Shown in pieces: positions 43,373-53,084 of a DNA stretch of 64,000 nt (position 1 is the first letter of the stretch; every line of letters begins with the position of its first letter). The notes below the pieces were generated by a model. The model had not been told where the DNA came from. It saw nothing but the letters and a program-made list of their open reading frames with translations, and did not search any database. The stretch is from positions 1 through 64,000 of the forward strand of contig JAUEPE010000032.1 in NCBI GenBank assembly GCA_030403585.1, given 5' to 3'. The position numbers and the translations under genes are program-made. The stretch is from Frankia sp. RB7 (GTDB lineage Bacteria > Pseudomonadota > Alphaproteobacteria > Rhizobiales > Xanthobacteraceae).

Positions 43373-43576
43373 CACGCAGGTGCAGCAGACGGCGCCGATG
43401 CAACCCGATCGCGCGAAGATGCCTTTCGATTTGAGCGCACTGCTTTTGGTCAAAACACCCTGACTGCTAATTTACCTGCCCTCCTCCATCTCCCACTAAA
43501 GTCACACTTGCCGCTGGATGACATCACGGCTGTCGTGAGATGATCGCCGCCAGGATCTCTTTCGGATGCCAGGACC

Positions 43577-44515
43577 ATGATGACGCTGCGCCAGGTTGAA
43601 GTGATCCGTGCCGTGATGGTGACGGGCACCATTGGCGGCGCGGCGAAGCTGTTGAACGTGTCGGCACCGGGGATCAGCCGGCTGGTCAAATACACCGAGC
43701 GCTCGCTCGGCATCCGCTTCTTCCAGCGCCAGAACGGCCGCTATTTCCCGACGCCGGAAGCCGAGAACATTTTCGAGCAGATCAACGGCGTCTACAAGAA
43801 GGTCGACGACCTCTCCGAGATCATCTCCAAGATCGGCCGCGGCGGATTGTCGGAACTGCGCATCGGCTCGGTGCCGAGCATCTCGCAGGTGATGGTACCC
43901 CGCGCAATCGAGCGCGTCCGCCGCCGCTATCCCGATCTCGGCATCGACATCAACATCCTCAAACTCGAGGAAGCGATCGACTATCTCCTGCTCGGCCGCG
44001 GCGAGTGCGTGGCGATGAGCTACCGGTTGGAGCATTCCGGGCTCGACTTCATGCCGCTCGCCTCGGGCGAACTCTATTGCATCGTGCCGCCCGGCCACGA
44101 GCTTGCCGGCCGCAAGCAGGTCTCCGCCGCCGAGATCACCCGCTATCCGCTGATCGGCATCGATCCGAACGATCCTTACGGCCGGATCATGGCCGAGATT
44201 TTTGCGCGCAACCGGCTGGCGTACAACATCACCATCCGCGCGCGGTTCGGCACCACGGTCTGCGCGTTGGTGAAGGCGGGGCTCGGCATTGCCATCATCG
44301 ACCAGTTCACGGTGGCCCATGGCGGCTACCCCGGCATCGAGCTGATCAAGATCACCGAGCCGACCCGGTTCGACACCTATATTGCGGTCAAGCGCGGCGC
44401 GCCGCTCTCGCTCCATGTCGAGTATTTCATCGAGTCCTTGCGCGCCGAGATGCGCGCGGTCGAGCCTTCCCGCGGCAACGGCAGGGCCGCCTCGGGGCGC
44501 GGGCGGAAGAAATAA
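43577..44515 (+). CDS. LysR-family regulator of the quinate/shikimate cluster
   Basis: The 312-residue LysR protein has an N-terminal HTH (about 1-60: LRQVEVIRAVMVTGTIGGAAKLLNVSAPGISRLVKY) and a periplasmic-binding-like effector domain (about 90-290). The start MMTLRQ is preceded by CCAGGA. It lies 134 bp before the quinate/shikimate dehydrogenase gene on the same strand and likely controls the nine-gene run that follows. Confidence 0.88.
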   Translation: MMTLRQVEVIRAVMVTGTIGGAAKLLNVSAPGISRLVKYTERSLGIRFFQRQNGRYFPTPEAENIFEQINGVYKKVDDLSEIISKIGRGGLSELRIGSVPSISQVMVPRAIERVRRRYPDLGIDINILKLEEAIDYLLLGRGECVAMSYRLEHSGLDFMPLASGELYCIVPPGHELAGRKQVSAAEITRYPLIGIDPNDPYGRIMAEIFARNRLAYNITIRARFGTTVCALVKAGLGIAIIDQFTVAHGGYPGIELIKITEPTRFDTYIAVKRGAPLSLHVEYFIESLRAEMRAVEPSRGNGRAASGRGRKK

Positions 44516-44649
44516 CATTATGTTAGGTTTGCTGGATAAAAGGGTAATTGTGTTAGGCAGGGGAAAGACTATCGTCCCCCTTGGAATGGCGCGGATTTCC
44601 CCGCTAATGGCCGGACTTCAACGCGCTCCTCAAGAGACGATAGTGGATC

Positions 44650-45528
44650 ATGTCTAGCCGCGGACCCATCGCCCCCAAAAAACTTCTGACCGGCCTGATC
44701 GGCGCGCCGATCGCCCATTCCGCCTCCCCCGCCATGCATGAGCGCGCCGCCGAGGCGCTCGGCCTGCGCGGCCATTACCAGCTCATCGAGATCGCCGGCG
44801 CCGATGCGAACGGGCTCCGCATGATGCTCGAGGGCGTGCGGCGGCTCGGCTTTGCCGGCGTCAACGTCACGTTCCCCTACAAGGAGGCGGTGGTCCCGCT
44901 GCTCGACGAGCTGGCCACGACTGCGGCCACCATGGCCGCGGTCAACACCGTCGTCGTCAAGGATGGCCGCCTGATCGGCCACAATACCGACACCACCGGC
45001 TTTGCGCGCGCGGTCAAGCCGCTGCTGGCGCCGTCCGGAAATGCAGTGGCCGTGATCGGCACCGGCGGCGTCGGCAAGGCGATCGCCTTTGCGCTGGCGA
45101 GCCTGAAGGTGGCTGACCTCCGCATCTTCGACAGCGAGCCGGCGCGGGCCGAAAAACTCGCCGCGCTGCTGAGCAAGCATGGCGGCGCGCGGGTCGCCTC
45201 AAGCGTCGAGGACGCGCTCGACGGCGCAACCGGCCTGGTCAACGGCACGCCGGTCGGCATGCTGCCGAACCGGGACACCCCGGTCCCGCCCGCGCTGCTG
45301 CGCGAAAACCTGTGGGTCGCCGACGCCGTCTATTCGCCGCTGATCACGCCGCTCCTTGGCGCAGCGCAGGAGACGGGCGCGCGGATCATGACCGGGCGCG
45401 AGCTTGCGATCTACCAGGCTGCCGACGCCTTCGAACTGTTCACAGGCATTGCTCCATCGACCGAAGTCATGGGAGAGGCTTTTGACGCCGTGATGGCCGC
45501 GCGCAGCGCCGCCTACCTGGCAGCTTGA
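44650..45528 (+). CDS. Quinate/shikimate dehydrogenase, NAD type
   Basis: The 292-residue AroE-fold enzyme has the substrate motifs GAPIAHSASPAMH (18-30), NVTFPYK78 and NTD114 and a nucleotide motif GTGGVGKA (137-144). After the second strand it has Asp161 (IFDSEP) where biosynthetic AroE has the basic N-R-T patch for NADP. Asp here is typical of NAD-dependent catabolic enzymes such as YdiB/QsuD. The following transporter, Gfo/Idh enzyme and dehydratase support a catabolic role. Biosynthetic AroE is the alternative. Confidence 0.85.
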   Translation: MSSRGPIAPKKLLTGLIGAPIAHSASPAMHERAAEALGLRGHYQLIEIAGADANGLRMMLEGVRRLGFAGVNVTFPYKEAVVPLLDELATTAATMAAVNTVVVKDGRLIGHNTDTTGFARAVKPLLAPSGNAVAVIGTGGVGKAIAFALASLKVADLRIFDSEPARAEKLAALLSKHGGARVASSVEDALDGATGLVNGTPVGMLPNRDTPVPPALLRENLWVADAVYSPLITPLLGAAQETGARIMTGRELAIYQAADAFELFTGIAPSTEVMGEAFDAVMAARSAAYLAA

Positions 45529-45583
45529 GGCGAGGCGGCCGGACACAAGGCCGCTTGCAAAATTGGGACGGGAGGAGAGGACG

Positions 45584-46714
45584 ATGAAATCAACGCTACT
45601 GGTGGGCGCACTGCTCACCGCAATCACGACCACGGGTGCCTTTGCACAGGCGATCAAGCTTGCCGACGTCGCCGAACTCTCGGGTGGCGGCGCCACCGTC
45701 GGCACCAACTGGAAGAACGGCATCGACCTCGCGATCGAGGAGATCAATGCCAAGGGAGGCGTGCTCGGCCGCAAGCTTGAAGTCACCCATGCCGACTCGC
45801 AGTCCAACCCTGGCGTGGCGCGCGCGCAGGTGCAGAAGGCGCTCGACGCCGAGCCCTATGTGCTGCTCGGACCCGGCTATTCCGGCTCGGTGAAAGTCAC
45901 TGCCCCGCTCGCAGCCGAAGCCGGCATTACGCAGATCATGGGCGGCGAAGCCGCCGAGCTGACCCAGGCCGGCAACAAGTTCCTGTTCCGCACCTCGTTC
46001 GGCCAGCAGTCCTCGATGCCGAAGGTCGCAAAATACATCCACGACGACATGAAGGCGAAGTCGGTCGCGGTGGTCTGGGTCAACAATGACTTTGGCCGCG
46101 GCGGGCGCGACGTCGTGATCAAGGAACTGGAGCGGCTCGGCTCCAAGGTCGTCGCCGATCTCTCGACCGAAGCGGGACAAGCCGATTTCGCCGCCGACGT
46201 CGGCAAGATCAAGGCCGCCAATCCCGACGCCGTGTTCGTCTATCTGAACGAAGAAGAGAGTGCGCGCATTCTCAAGGAGCTGAAGCGTCAGGGCGTCACC
46301 GCGCCGCTGATGGGCGAGACCACGCTGATCGGCCAGAAGGTGATCGAGCTCGCCGGCGACGCCGCCAACGGCGCGCGTGGCCATGTCGGCCTCACCACGG
46401 ATGCCCCGGTCGATCTGATCAAGGGTTTCCGAGATCGCTTCTCGAAGAAGTACAATTACGTTCCTGATCACAACGGCCTGAAGGGCTACCTCGCCGTCTA
46501 CATGGTGAAGGCCACCACCGAGAAGATGGGCAAGGTTGATTCCAAGGCCTTCGCCGACACGCTGCATGGCCTGACGATCAAAGCCGCGGACGAGCCGGGC
46601 ATTTTGATGGACGTTACCTTCGATGCGAATGGCGACATCGATCGCCAGAGTTTTCTGGTCGAAGTGGTCGAAGGCAAGCAGGTCGTGAAGCAGGTGCTGC
46701 CGAAGATGAAGTGA
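45584..46714 (+). CDS. ABC transporter substrate-binding protein of the quinate/shikimate operon
   Basis: The ATG at 45584 follows GGAGGAGAGG and gives 376 residues with a signal peptide (about 1-21, TGAFA-Q). The rest is a two-lobe periplasmic-binding domain of the Leu/Ile/Val type (KLADVAELSGGGATVGTNWKNGIDLA, VLLGPGYSGSVKVTAP, EAGQADFAADVGKI). It is first in a complete importer with both permeases and both ATPases following in order. Ligand by context: quinate, shikimate or a related hydroaromatic. Confidence 0.9.
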   Translation: MKSTLLVGALLTAITTTGAFAQAIKLADVAELSGGGATVGTNWKNGIDLAIEEINAKGGVLGRKLEVTHADSQSNPGVARAQVQKALDAEPYVLLGPGYSGSVKVTAPLAAEAGITQIMGGEAAELTQAGNKFLFRTSFGQQSSMPKVAKYIHDDMKAKSVAVVWVNNDFGRGGRDVVIKELERLGSKVVADLSTEAGQADFAADVGKIKAANPDAVFVYLNEEESARILKELKRQGVTAPLMGETTLIGQKVIELAGDAANGARGHVGLTTDAPVDLIKGFRDRFSKKYNYVPDHNGLKGYLAVYMVKATTEKMGKVDSKAFADTLHGLTIKAADEPGILMDVTFDANGDIDRQSFLVEVVEGKQVVKQVLPKMK

Positions 46715-46786
46715 GGCGTTCTGCCCTTCTCCATCGCCCCGATCTTCGCGGGGCGATGGACGAAGACAGAGCGGCGAGAGGGGAAA

Positions 46787-47662
46787 ATGTCCAATCTGTT
46801 CGATCTTCTGGTCGCGGGACTGGCCACTGGCGCGATCTATGCGCTGGTTGCAGTCGGCTTCACGCTGCTGTGGCAGACCTCGCAGACCATCAATTTCGCA
46901 CAGGGCGAGTTCGTGATGCTGCCGGCGTTTCTGATGCTGGCGGCGATGCATGCCGGCGCGCCGTTCTGGCTCGCGATCATCCTTGGTATCCTCTTGTCGA
47001 TGATCCTGCTTGGGCTGGCCTTCAAGATGCTGCTGGTCGATCCGATGATGCGCCATGGCGTGCTGCCGCTCGCAATCGCCACCATGGCGCTGGCAATCGG
47101 CATCAAGGAGGCCGTCAAGCAGTTCTTCAGCGCGGAGGCTTCGCCCTTTCCGTCGATCGTGCCGACCGGCGACATCTCCATCCTCGGCCACGCCGTCTCG
47201 CTGCAAAGCATCGGCGTGCTCGTCGTCGCCATCCTTGCCGTGTTCGGCCTGACGACGCTGCTCAACCGCACCTCGCTCGGCCACCAGATGCAGGCGGCAG
47301 CGCAAAACCCGACGGTTGCGCGCATCATCGGCGTCCCCGTCGAGCGCATGATCCTGCTGACCTTCCTGATCAACGCCTTCCTGGTCGCGCTGGCCTCGCT
47401 GCTGATCACGCCGATCTATCTGGCAAAGTTTTCGAGCGGTGAAGTGCTGGGCCAGGCCGCCTTCATCGCCGCGATCGTCGGCGGCTTCAACCAGGTACGC
47501 GGCGCGATCGCCGGCGGCCTGCTGATCGGCGTGCTCGACAATCTCGCGGCCGCCTACATCTCGACGCAGTACCGCGCCGCCGTGCCGATGATCTTCCTGA
47601 TCGCAGTCATCCTGCTCCGGCCGCAAGGCCTGCTCGGCCGCGCCGAGGAGCGCACGGTATGA
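46787..47662 (+). CDS. ABC transporter permease, LivH type
   Basis: The 291-residue permease shows the LivH start FDLLVAGLATGAIYALVAVGFTLLWQTSQTINFAQGEFVM and an EAA-like loop GHQMQAAAQNPTVARIIGVP near 165. It follows the binding-protein gene by 72 bp and overlaps the LivM-type gene by four bases. Confidence 0.92.
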   Translation: MSNLFDLLVAGLATGAIYALVAVGFTLLWQTSQTINFAQGEFVMLPAFLMLAAMHAGAPFWLAIILGILLSMILLGLAFKMLLVDPMMRHGVLPLAIATMALAIGIKEAVKQFFSAEASPFPSIVPTGDISILGHAVSLQSIGVLVVAILAVFGLTTLLNRTSLGHQMQAAAQNPTVARIIGVPVERMILLTFLINAFLVALASLLITPIYLAKFSSGEVLGQAAFIAAIVGGFNQVRGAIAGGLLIGVLDNLAAAYISTQYRAAVPMIFLIAVILLRPQGLLGRAEERTV

Positions 47663-48657
47663 GCCGTTTTGCCAAACCCGTAAAGATCGCGCTCAGCCTC
47701 ATCATCATCGCGGGCCTGATCGTCATTCCCATGAACTTCAACCGCTACGGCCTGTTCATCCTGAGCCAGTGGGCGGTGATGACGATCGCCGCGATAGGCC
47801 TCAACCTCACGCTGGGCTATGCCGGCCAGGTCTCGCTGGCGCAGGGCGCTTTTGTCGGCATCGGCGCCTATGCTTCAGCGATCATGACAACCCATGGCTG
47901 GCCGCTGCCGGCCGCGATCCCGGTTGCGATCGTGCTGAGCTTCTGCGTCGGCTGGGTGCTCGGCTATCCCGCACTGCGCGTACAGCACCACTACCTTGCC
48001 TTCGTCACGCTCGCCTTCTCGACCCTGGCCTTCCTGGTGTTCCGCAACGAGAGCTGGCTCACCGGCGGCATCTACGGCATCTCCAACATTCCGCGGCCGC
48101 ATCTCTTCGGCATCGCGACCAACAAGCCGCTGCCATTCTACTATGTCTGCCTCGGCTCGCTCGCGATCGTGTCGCTGGCGGTATGGTGGCTGATTCGCTC
48201 GCCTTGGGGCCGAGCCTTCATGGCCCTGCGGGAAAATCCGCTGCGGGCGCAATCGCTCGGCATCGACACCCGCCGCTACACGCTGATGGCCTTTGCGATC
48301 GGCTCGGCACTCGGCGGCGTCGCGGGCGCGCTCTATGCGCCGCTGACGCAATATATCGACCCGGTGCCGTTCAACCTGTCGCTCTCGCTCGATCTCCTGA
48401 TGATGGTGATCGTCGGCGGCGCCGGCTTTTACTTCGGTCCTTTCCTGGGGGCGATGATCGCGGTGCTGCTGCCGGAATGGCTGCGCTTCACGGAGGGCTA
48501 TTATCTGATGCTCTATGCGATCGCGGTGATGGGGCTTCTGATCTGGTCGCCAACGGGCATCCTGGGAATCCTCGACCGCTACCTCGCCGAGCGCCGCACC
48601 AAGGCGGCCTCCGCGCTGCGCGCCGTCGCGAAGTCTCGCCTGGAGACGGCGCAATGA
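47659..48657 (+). CDS. ABC transporter permease, LivM type
   Basis: The 332-residue permease has the LivM motifs IGLNLTLGYAGQVSLAQGAFVGIGAYA near residue 46 and AQSLGIDTRRYTLMAFAIGSALGGVAGALYAP near 198, with about nine membrane spans. Its start and stop overlap the neighbouring genes by four bases (ATGA). Confidence 0.92.
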   Translation: MSRFAKPVKIALSLIIIAGLIVIPMNFNRYGLFILSQWAVMTIAAIGLNLTLGYAGQVSLAQGAFVGIGAYASAIMTTHGWPLPAAIPVAIVLSFCVGWVLGYPALRVQHHYLAFVTLAFSTLAFLVFRNESWLTGGIYGISNIPRPHLFGIATNKPLPFYYVCLGSLAIVSLAVWWLIRSPWGRAFMALRENPLRAQSLGIDTRRYTLMAFAIGSALGGVAGALYAPLTQYIDPVPFNLSLSLDLLMMVIVGGAGFYFGPFLGAMIAVLLPEWLRFTEGYYLMLYAIAVMGLLIWSPTGILGILDRYLAERRTKAASALRAVAKSRLETAQ

Positions 48658-49397
48658 GTGCGGTCCTCGAAGTCACCGACATCAAGAAGAGCTTTGGCGG
48701 CATCACTGCGGTCGACGGCGTCTCGTTCGACGTGCGCGAGGGCGAGATCCTCGGCCTGATCGGCCCGAACGGCTGCGGCAAGTCGACCTTGTTCAACTGC
48801 ATCCTCGGCCAGCTCACGCCGACGGGTGGCGAGGTCAAGCTCGACGGCAAGGTCGTCACCGGCCTGCGCCCCTCCGAGCTGAACAAACTCGGCGTCAGCC
48901 GTACCTTCCAGCTCCTGCAGGTGTTTCCAAAACTCTCGGTGCGCGAGAATCTGATCCTCGCAGGCCAAGAGCATCAGGGCAACATGGCCTCGCGCCTCGT
49001 CGGCCGCTCCGACGCCGGGCTGACGGAGGTCGCCAACCAGATGATCGGCTTCTTCAAGCTCGATCATCTCGCGTCCGAGCCTGCCGGCGGCCTCTCCTAC
49101 GGCCAGCAGAAGCTGCTCGATGCGGCCATGGCCTTCATGGGCGGCCCGCGCCTGGTGCTGCTCGACGAGCCCGCCGGCGGCGTCAACCCATCGATGCTGA
49201 CGGATCTGAAGGAACGACTGGTTGCGATCAACCGTGAGAAGAACGCCACCTTCGTCGTGATCGAGCACAACATGGAGTTCGTGATGTCGCTGTGCTCGCG
49301 CGTGATGGTGATGGCGGAAGGCAAAGTGCTGGCGATGGGGCGACCGGACGAGGTCCGGAAAAACCCCGCCGTAATCGAAGCCTATCTCGGACATTAG
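48654..49397 (+). CDS. ABC transporter ATP-binding protein, LivG type
   Basis: The ATG at 48654 overlaps the permease stop and gives 247 residues; the longer frame back to 47769 is the permease gene read out of frame. Walker A is GPNGCGKST (about 37-45), signature LSYGQQKLLDAAMAF and Walker B RLVLLDEPAGG, with the LivG pattern SRTFQLLQVFPKLSVREN. Confidence 0.92.
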   Translation: MSAVLEVTDIKKSFGGITAVDGVSFDVREGEILGLIGPNGCGKSTLFNCILGQLTPTGGEVKLDGKVVTGLRPSELNKLGVSRTFQLLQVFPKLSVRENLILAGQEHQGNMASRLVGRSDAGLTEVANQMIGFFKLDHLASEPAGGLSYGQQKLLDAAMAFMGGPRLVLLDEPAGGVNPSMLTDLKERLVAINREKNATFVVIEHNMEFVMSLCSRVMVMAEGKVLAMGRPDEVRKNPAVIEAYLGH

Positions 49398-49409
49398 GGA
49401 AAGCGAGCC

Positions 49410-50147
49410 ATGAGCGATCCGATCCTCTCGGTTCACAACCTCGTCGGCGGCTACGGCAAGATGACGATCCTGAACGGCACTACATTTTCGGTGCCGCCGG
49501 CGACCATCACCACGATCATCGGCCCCAACGGCGCCGGCAAATCGACCGTGTTCAAGGCGATCTTCGGCCTCTTGAAGCTGCGCGAGGGCAAGATCAATTT
49601 TGCCGGCCGCGACGTCACCAATTTGAGCCAGCGCGCGCTGCTCACCGCCAGCATCTGCTACGTACCGCAAGGCCGCAACATTTTCCCGGAGCTCTCGGTC
49701 CGCAGCAACATCGAGCTTGGCGGGGTCTCGGCCGGGAAAGGCATCGACCTGCCGATGCGCATCGAGGCCGCGCTCGACCTGTTCCCGGCGCTGCGGCGCA
49801 AATCGACGCAGCAGGCCTCGACGCTCTCCGGCGGCGAGCAGAAGCAACTCGAGATCGCCCGTTCGCTGCTGCTCGAGCCAAAGTTGGTGCTGATCGACGA
49901 ACCTTCGATCGGCCTGTCGCCGCTGATGGTGCAACAGACCTTCGATATTCTGAAGAGCCTGCGTGACCGCGGCGTCACTATCCTGATGATCGAGCAGAAC
50001 GCGCGTTCGGCGCTGGAGATATCGGACATCGGCATCGTGCTCGAGCTCGGCCAGACCCGCATGATCGACAAGGCGGAGCGTATTTTGAACGATCCAAGGA
50101 TCGGCCAGCTCTTCCTCGGGGGAGCCATGGAGGAGAGTGCGGCATGA
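49410..50147 (+). CDS. ABC transporter ATP-binding protein, LivF type
   Basis: The 245-residue ATPase has Walker A GPNGAGKST (about 35-43), YVPQGRNIFPELSVRSN, signature LSGGEQKQLEIAR and Walker B LVLIDEPSIGLSP. It completes the importer and overlaps the Gfo/Idh gene by four bases, tying transport to catabolism in one transcript. Confidence 0.92.
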   Translation: MSDPILSVHNLVGGYGKMTILNGTTFSVPPATITTIIGPNGAGKSTVFKAIFGLLKLREGKINFAGRDVTNLSQRALLTASICYVPQGRNIFPELSVRSNIELGGVSAGKGIDLPMRIEAALDLFPALRRKSTQQASTLSGGEQKQLEIARSLLLEPKLVLIDEPSIGLSPLMVQQTFDILKSLRDRGVTILMIEQNARSALEISDIGIVLELGQTRMIDKAERILNDPRIGQLFLGGAMEESAA

Positions 50148-51202
50148 GCGCGCCAATGCGCATCGCAATAGCCGGCGCCGGCCTGATCGGCCGTCGCCAT
50201 ATCGAACTGATCGACGCTTCGCCGGATTGCGTGCTGGCCGGCATTGCTGACCCCTCGCCTACCGCGAAAGAGTTCGCGCAGGCGCGTAACACGCCCTGGC
50301 ACGCGGATCACCGCACGCTATTGGCGGACGAGAAGCCGGATGGCCTGATCATTGCCTCGCCGAACGCGCTGCATTTCCAGATGGCACTCGACTGTGCGCA
50401 GGCTGGCGTGTCCTCGCTGATCGAGAAGCCGGTGACCGACACGGTCGCTGCCGCGCAGCGCCCGTGCGCGGCGGTCAGACGAACCGGTGTGCCGATGCTC
50501 GTCGGTCATCACCGTCGGCACAATCCGATCATAAAGGCCGCGCGCGAAACGGTGACGACCGGCAAGCTCGGTCAGCTCACAGCCGTGGTCGGCCTGTGGC
50601 TCCTGAAGAAGCCCGACGACTACTTTGATGTAGCGTGGCGGCGTGAACACGGGGGCGGCCCGCTGCTGATCAACCTCATCCACGACATCGACAATCTCCG
50701 CTTCATCTGCGGCGAGATCACCGAGGTGCAGGCGCTGACCTCGAACAGGGTTCGCGGCTTCGCTACCGAGGACACCGCCGCATTGTTGCTGCGCTTCGCC
50801 AACGGCGCGCTGGGAACGGTGACCGTGTCGGACGCAACGCCGGCGCCGTGGAGCTGGGAGTTGACCTCGGGCGAGAACGCTGCGTACCCGAAGCAGGATC
50901 AGCCCTGTTACATCTTCTCCGGCACCGCGGGCTCGCTGGCCGTGCCGAATATGGAGCTGTGGTCCTATGCGCGAGAGCCGGGCTGGTATGCGCAGCTGTC
51001 GCGCGAGACCATCGCGCCGCCGGCATTCGATCCATTGGCCGAGCAGCTCCGGCATTTCTGCGCGGTCATCAAACGCCACGAACAACCGCTGATCCCGATC
51101 GAAGATGCGATGGGAACGCTCGCGGTCGTCGAAGCCGTCAGCCAGGCCGCACGCACGGGCCAAAAAATATCGCCGGGCCAAATCATGGAGCAGGCAGCAT
51201 GA
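50144..51202 (+). CDS. Gfo/Idh/MocA-family oxidoreductase
   Basis: The 352-residue enzyme has a Rossmann domain (IAIAGAGLIGRRHIE at 5-19; GIADPSPTA), the family motif EKPVTDT near 107 and the HHRRHNP segment, then an alpha/beta domain ending near 350. It oxidises or reduces a sugar or cyclitol-like substrate with NAD(P). Between an importer and a dehydroshikimate dehydratase, a quinate- or dihydroshikimate-type substrate is plausible but unproved. It overlaps both neighbours by four bases. Confidence 0.87.
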   Translation: MSAPMRIAIAGAGLIGRRHIELIDASPDCVLAGIADPSPTAKEFAQARNTPWHADHRTLLADEKPDGLIIASPNALHFQMALDCAQAGVSSLIEKPVTDTVAAAQRPCAAVRRTGVPMLVGHHRRHNPIIKAARETVTTGKLGQLTAVVGLWLLKKPDDYFDVAWRREHGGGPLLINLIHDIDNLRFICGEITEVQALTSNRVRGFATEDTAALLLRFANGALGTVTVSDATPAPWSWELTSGENAAYPKQDQPCYIFSGTAGSLAVPNMELWSYAREPGWYAQLSRETIAPPAFDPLAEQLRHFCAVIKRHEQPLIPIEDAMGTLAVVEAVSQAARTGQKISPGQIMEQAA

Positions 51203-53070
51203 CCAAGCGTTCGATCGCAACAGTTTCCCTCTCGGGGGCGCTGGACGAAAAACTTCGCGCGATCGCATCCGCCGGCTTCGAGGCGGTCGAGATCTTCGAG
51301 AACGACCTGTTGTCGTTCGGATCAGGCCCGCGCGACATCGCAAATCTCTGCAAGGACCTCAACATCGAGATCTGCGCATTTCAACCGTTCCGCGATTTCG
51401 AGGGCATGCCGGAGCCGCAGCGCTCGCGCAATTTCGCCCGGGCCGAGCGTAAATTCGATCTGATGCAGGAGCTCGGCACCGATTTGCTGCTGATCTGCTC
51501 CAACGTCTCTCCTCACTCGCTCGGCGGCATCGACCGCGCCGCCGATGATTTTCGCGAGCTCGGCGATCGCGCCGCCAAGCGGTCTTTGCGCGTCGGCTAC
51601 GAGGCGCTGGCCTGGGGCCGGCATGTCAACGATTATCGCGACGCCTGGGAGATCGTACGACGCGCCGATCATCCCGCGATCGGCGTCATCCTCGACAGCT
51701 TTCACGCACTGGCGCCGGGCTTCCCGGTGCGGGCGATGGCCTCGATCCCCGGCGACAAGATCTTTCTGGTGCAGCTGGCCGACGCGCCAAGGCTCGAGCT
51801 CGACATCCTGTCATGGAGCCGGCACTTCCGCTCCTTCCCCGGCCAGGGCGATCTGCCGGTCGGCGAGTTCATGCAGGCGATCGCGGCGACCGGTTATTCC
51901 GGTCCGTGGTCGCTGGAGATCTTCAACGACCAGTTCCGCGCCGGCTCGGCGGCGCAGACTGCGGTGGACGGCCTGCGCTCGCTGATCCTGTTGCAGGACC
52001 AGCTCGCCCCGGATTGGCCAAAGCTGGTCGGCGAACCCTTGGCGCCGAAGGCCAAGAGCAGCGGCACGGGCTTCATCGAGTTCGCAGTCAACGAGACCAA
52101 GGCTAGCGAGCTCGCGCATCTGTTCTCGCAGCTCGGCTTCCGCGAGACCGGCAAACATCGCAGCAAGGCGGTGGAGCGCTGGTCGCAGGGCAAGGTCGAG
52201 CTCGTCATCAATTCCGAGACCGACGGTTTTGCGCATTCGCATTACGTCACGCATGGCCCCGGCGTTTGCGCCATCGCACTCGACGTCGATAATGCCGGCC
52301 TTGCGATGCAGCGGGCCGAAACGCTGAAGGCGCGCACCTTCTACCAGCCGGTCGGGCCGGGCGAACTGGAGATCCCCGCGATCCACGGCGTCGGCGGTAG
52401 CCTGCTTTATTTCCTCGACCAGGCCGGCAAGAACTGGGACACGGATTTTGCGCCGATTGCGAGCGATGCAAGCGCGGATGCGCTGCTCGCCATCGACCAC
52501 ATCGCGCAGTCGATGCCTTATGACGAGATGCTCTCCTGGTTGCTGTTCTACACCGGCATCCTCGACCTCAAGCGCCTGCCGCAGATGGAGATCGCCGACC
52601 CCAGAGGCCTGGTGCAGAGCCAGGCCGTCATCAATGCCGACCAGAGCCTGCGCTTCGTGCTCAACGGCTCTTCCGCCAACCGCACGCTGCCGGCGCGCTT
52701 CATCTCGGAGTTTTTCGGCTCGGGCGTACAGCACATCGCATTCTCGTGCACGGACATCTTTGCCACCGTCGCCGCGATGCGCGCCCGCGGTGCGGACTTC
52801 CTCGACATCCCCGACAATTACTACGACGACATCGAAGCCAAATACGACCTCGCCCCCGACGTCATGGCCAGGCTCCGCGCCAACCACATCCTCTACGACC
52901 GCGAGGGCGATGGTGAATTCTTCCAGGTTTACACGCACATTTTCGACGAGCGGTTCTTCTTCGAGATCGTGGAGCGACGGAATTACCAGGGATTTGGCGC
53001 GGCGAATGCGGGGATCAGGCTCGCGGCGCAGTCTCGCGAGGTGCGGCCTGTGAGCATGCCGCGGGTGTAG
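51199..53070 (+). CDS. quiC: 3-Dehydroshikimate dehydratase / HPPD-like fusion (QuiC1 type)
   Basis: The ATG at 51199 overlaps the previous stop and gives 623 residues. The N-terminal half (about 1-275) is a sugar-phosphate-isomerase-like TIM barrel (GFEAVEIFENDLLSF, DSFHALAPGF, WSLEIFNDQFR), as in dehydroshikimate dehydratases. The C-terminal half is an HPPD-like vicinal-oxygen-chelate domain with AIDHIAQSMP, VQHIAFSCTD and FFFEIVERRNYQGFG, keeping the His-His-Glu metal set of true HPPD. It makes protocatechuate from dehydroshikimate; the second domain's role is open. Confidence 0.87.
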   Translation: MTKRSIATVSLSGALDEKLRAIASAGFEAVEIFENDLLSFGSGPRDIANLCKDLNIEICAFQPFRDFEGMPEPQRSRNFARAERKFDLMQELGTDLLLICSNVSPHSLGGIDRAADDFRELGDRAAKRSLRVGYEALAWGRHVNDYRDAWEIVRRADHPAIGVILDSFHALAPGFPVRAMASIPGDKIFLVQLADAPRLELDILSWSRHFRSFPGQGDLPVGEFMQAIAATGYSGPWSLEIFNDQFRAGSAAQTAVDGLRSLILLQDQLAPDWPKLVGEPLAPKAKSSGTGFIEFAVNETKASELAHLFSQLGFRETGKHRSKAVERWSQGKVELVINSETDGFAHSHYVTHGPGVCAIALDVDNAGLAMQRAETLKARTFYQPVGPGELEIPAIHGVGGSLLYFLDQAGKNWDTDFAPIASDASADALLAIDHIAQSMPYDEMLSWLLFYTGILDLKRLPQMEIADPRGLVQSQAVINADQSLRFVLNGSSANRTLPARFISEFFGSGVQHIAFSCTDIFATVAAMRARGADFLDIPDNYYDDIEAKYDLAPDVMARLRANHILYDREGDGEFFQVYTHIFDERFFFEIVERRNYQGFGAANAGIRLAAQSREVRPVSMPRV

Positions 53071-53084
53071 GCTCGATCTTCCCC

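Noticed and set aside
47769..49397. 542-codon frame spanning the LivM- and LivG-type genes
   Set aside because: Its first half is the permease gene in a wrong frame (Arg/Ala-rich); only the part from 48654 is a real protein.
50848..53070. 740-codon frame as one protein with quiC
   Set aside because: The portion before 51199 is the Gfo/Idh gene read out of frame; the ATG at 51199 overlaps its stop codon neatly.
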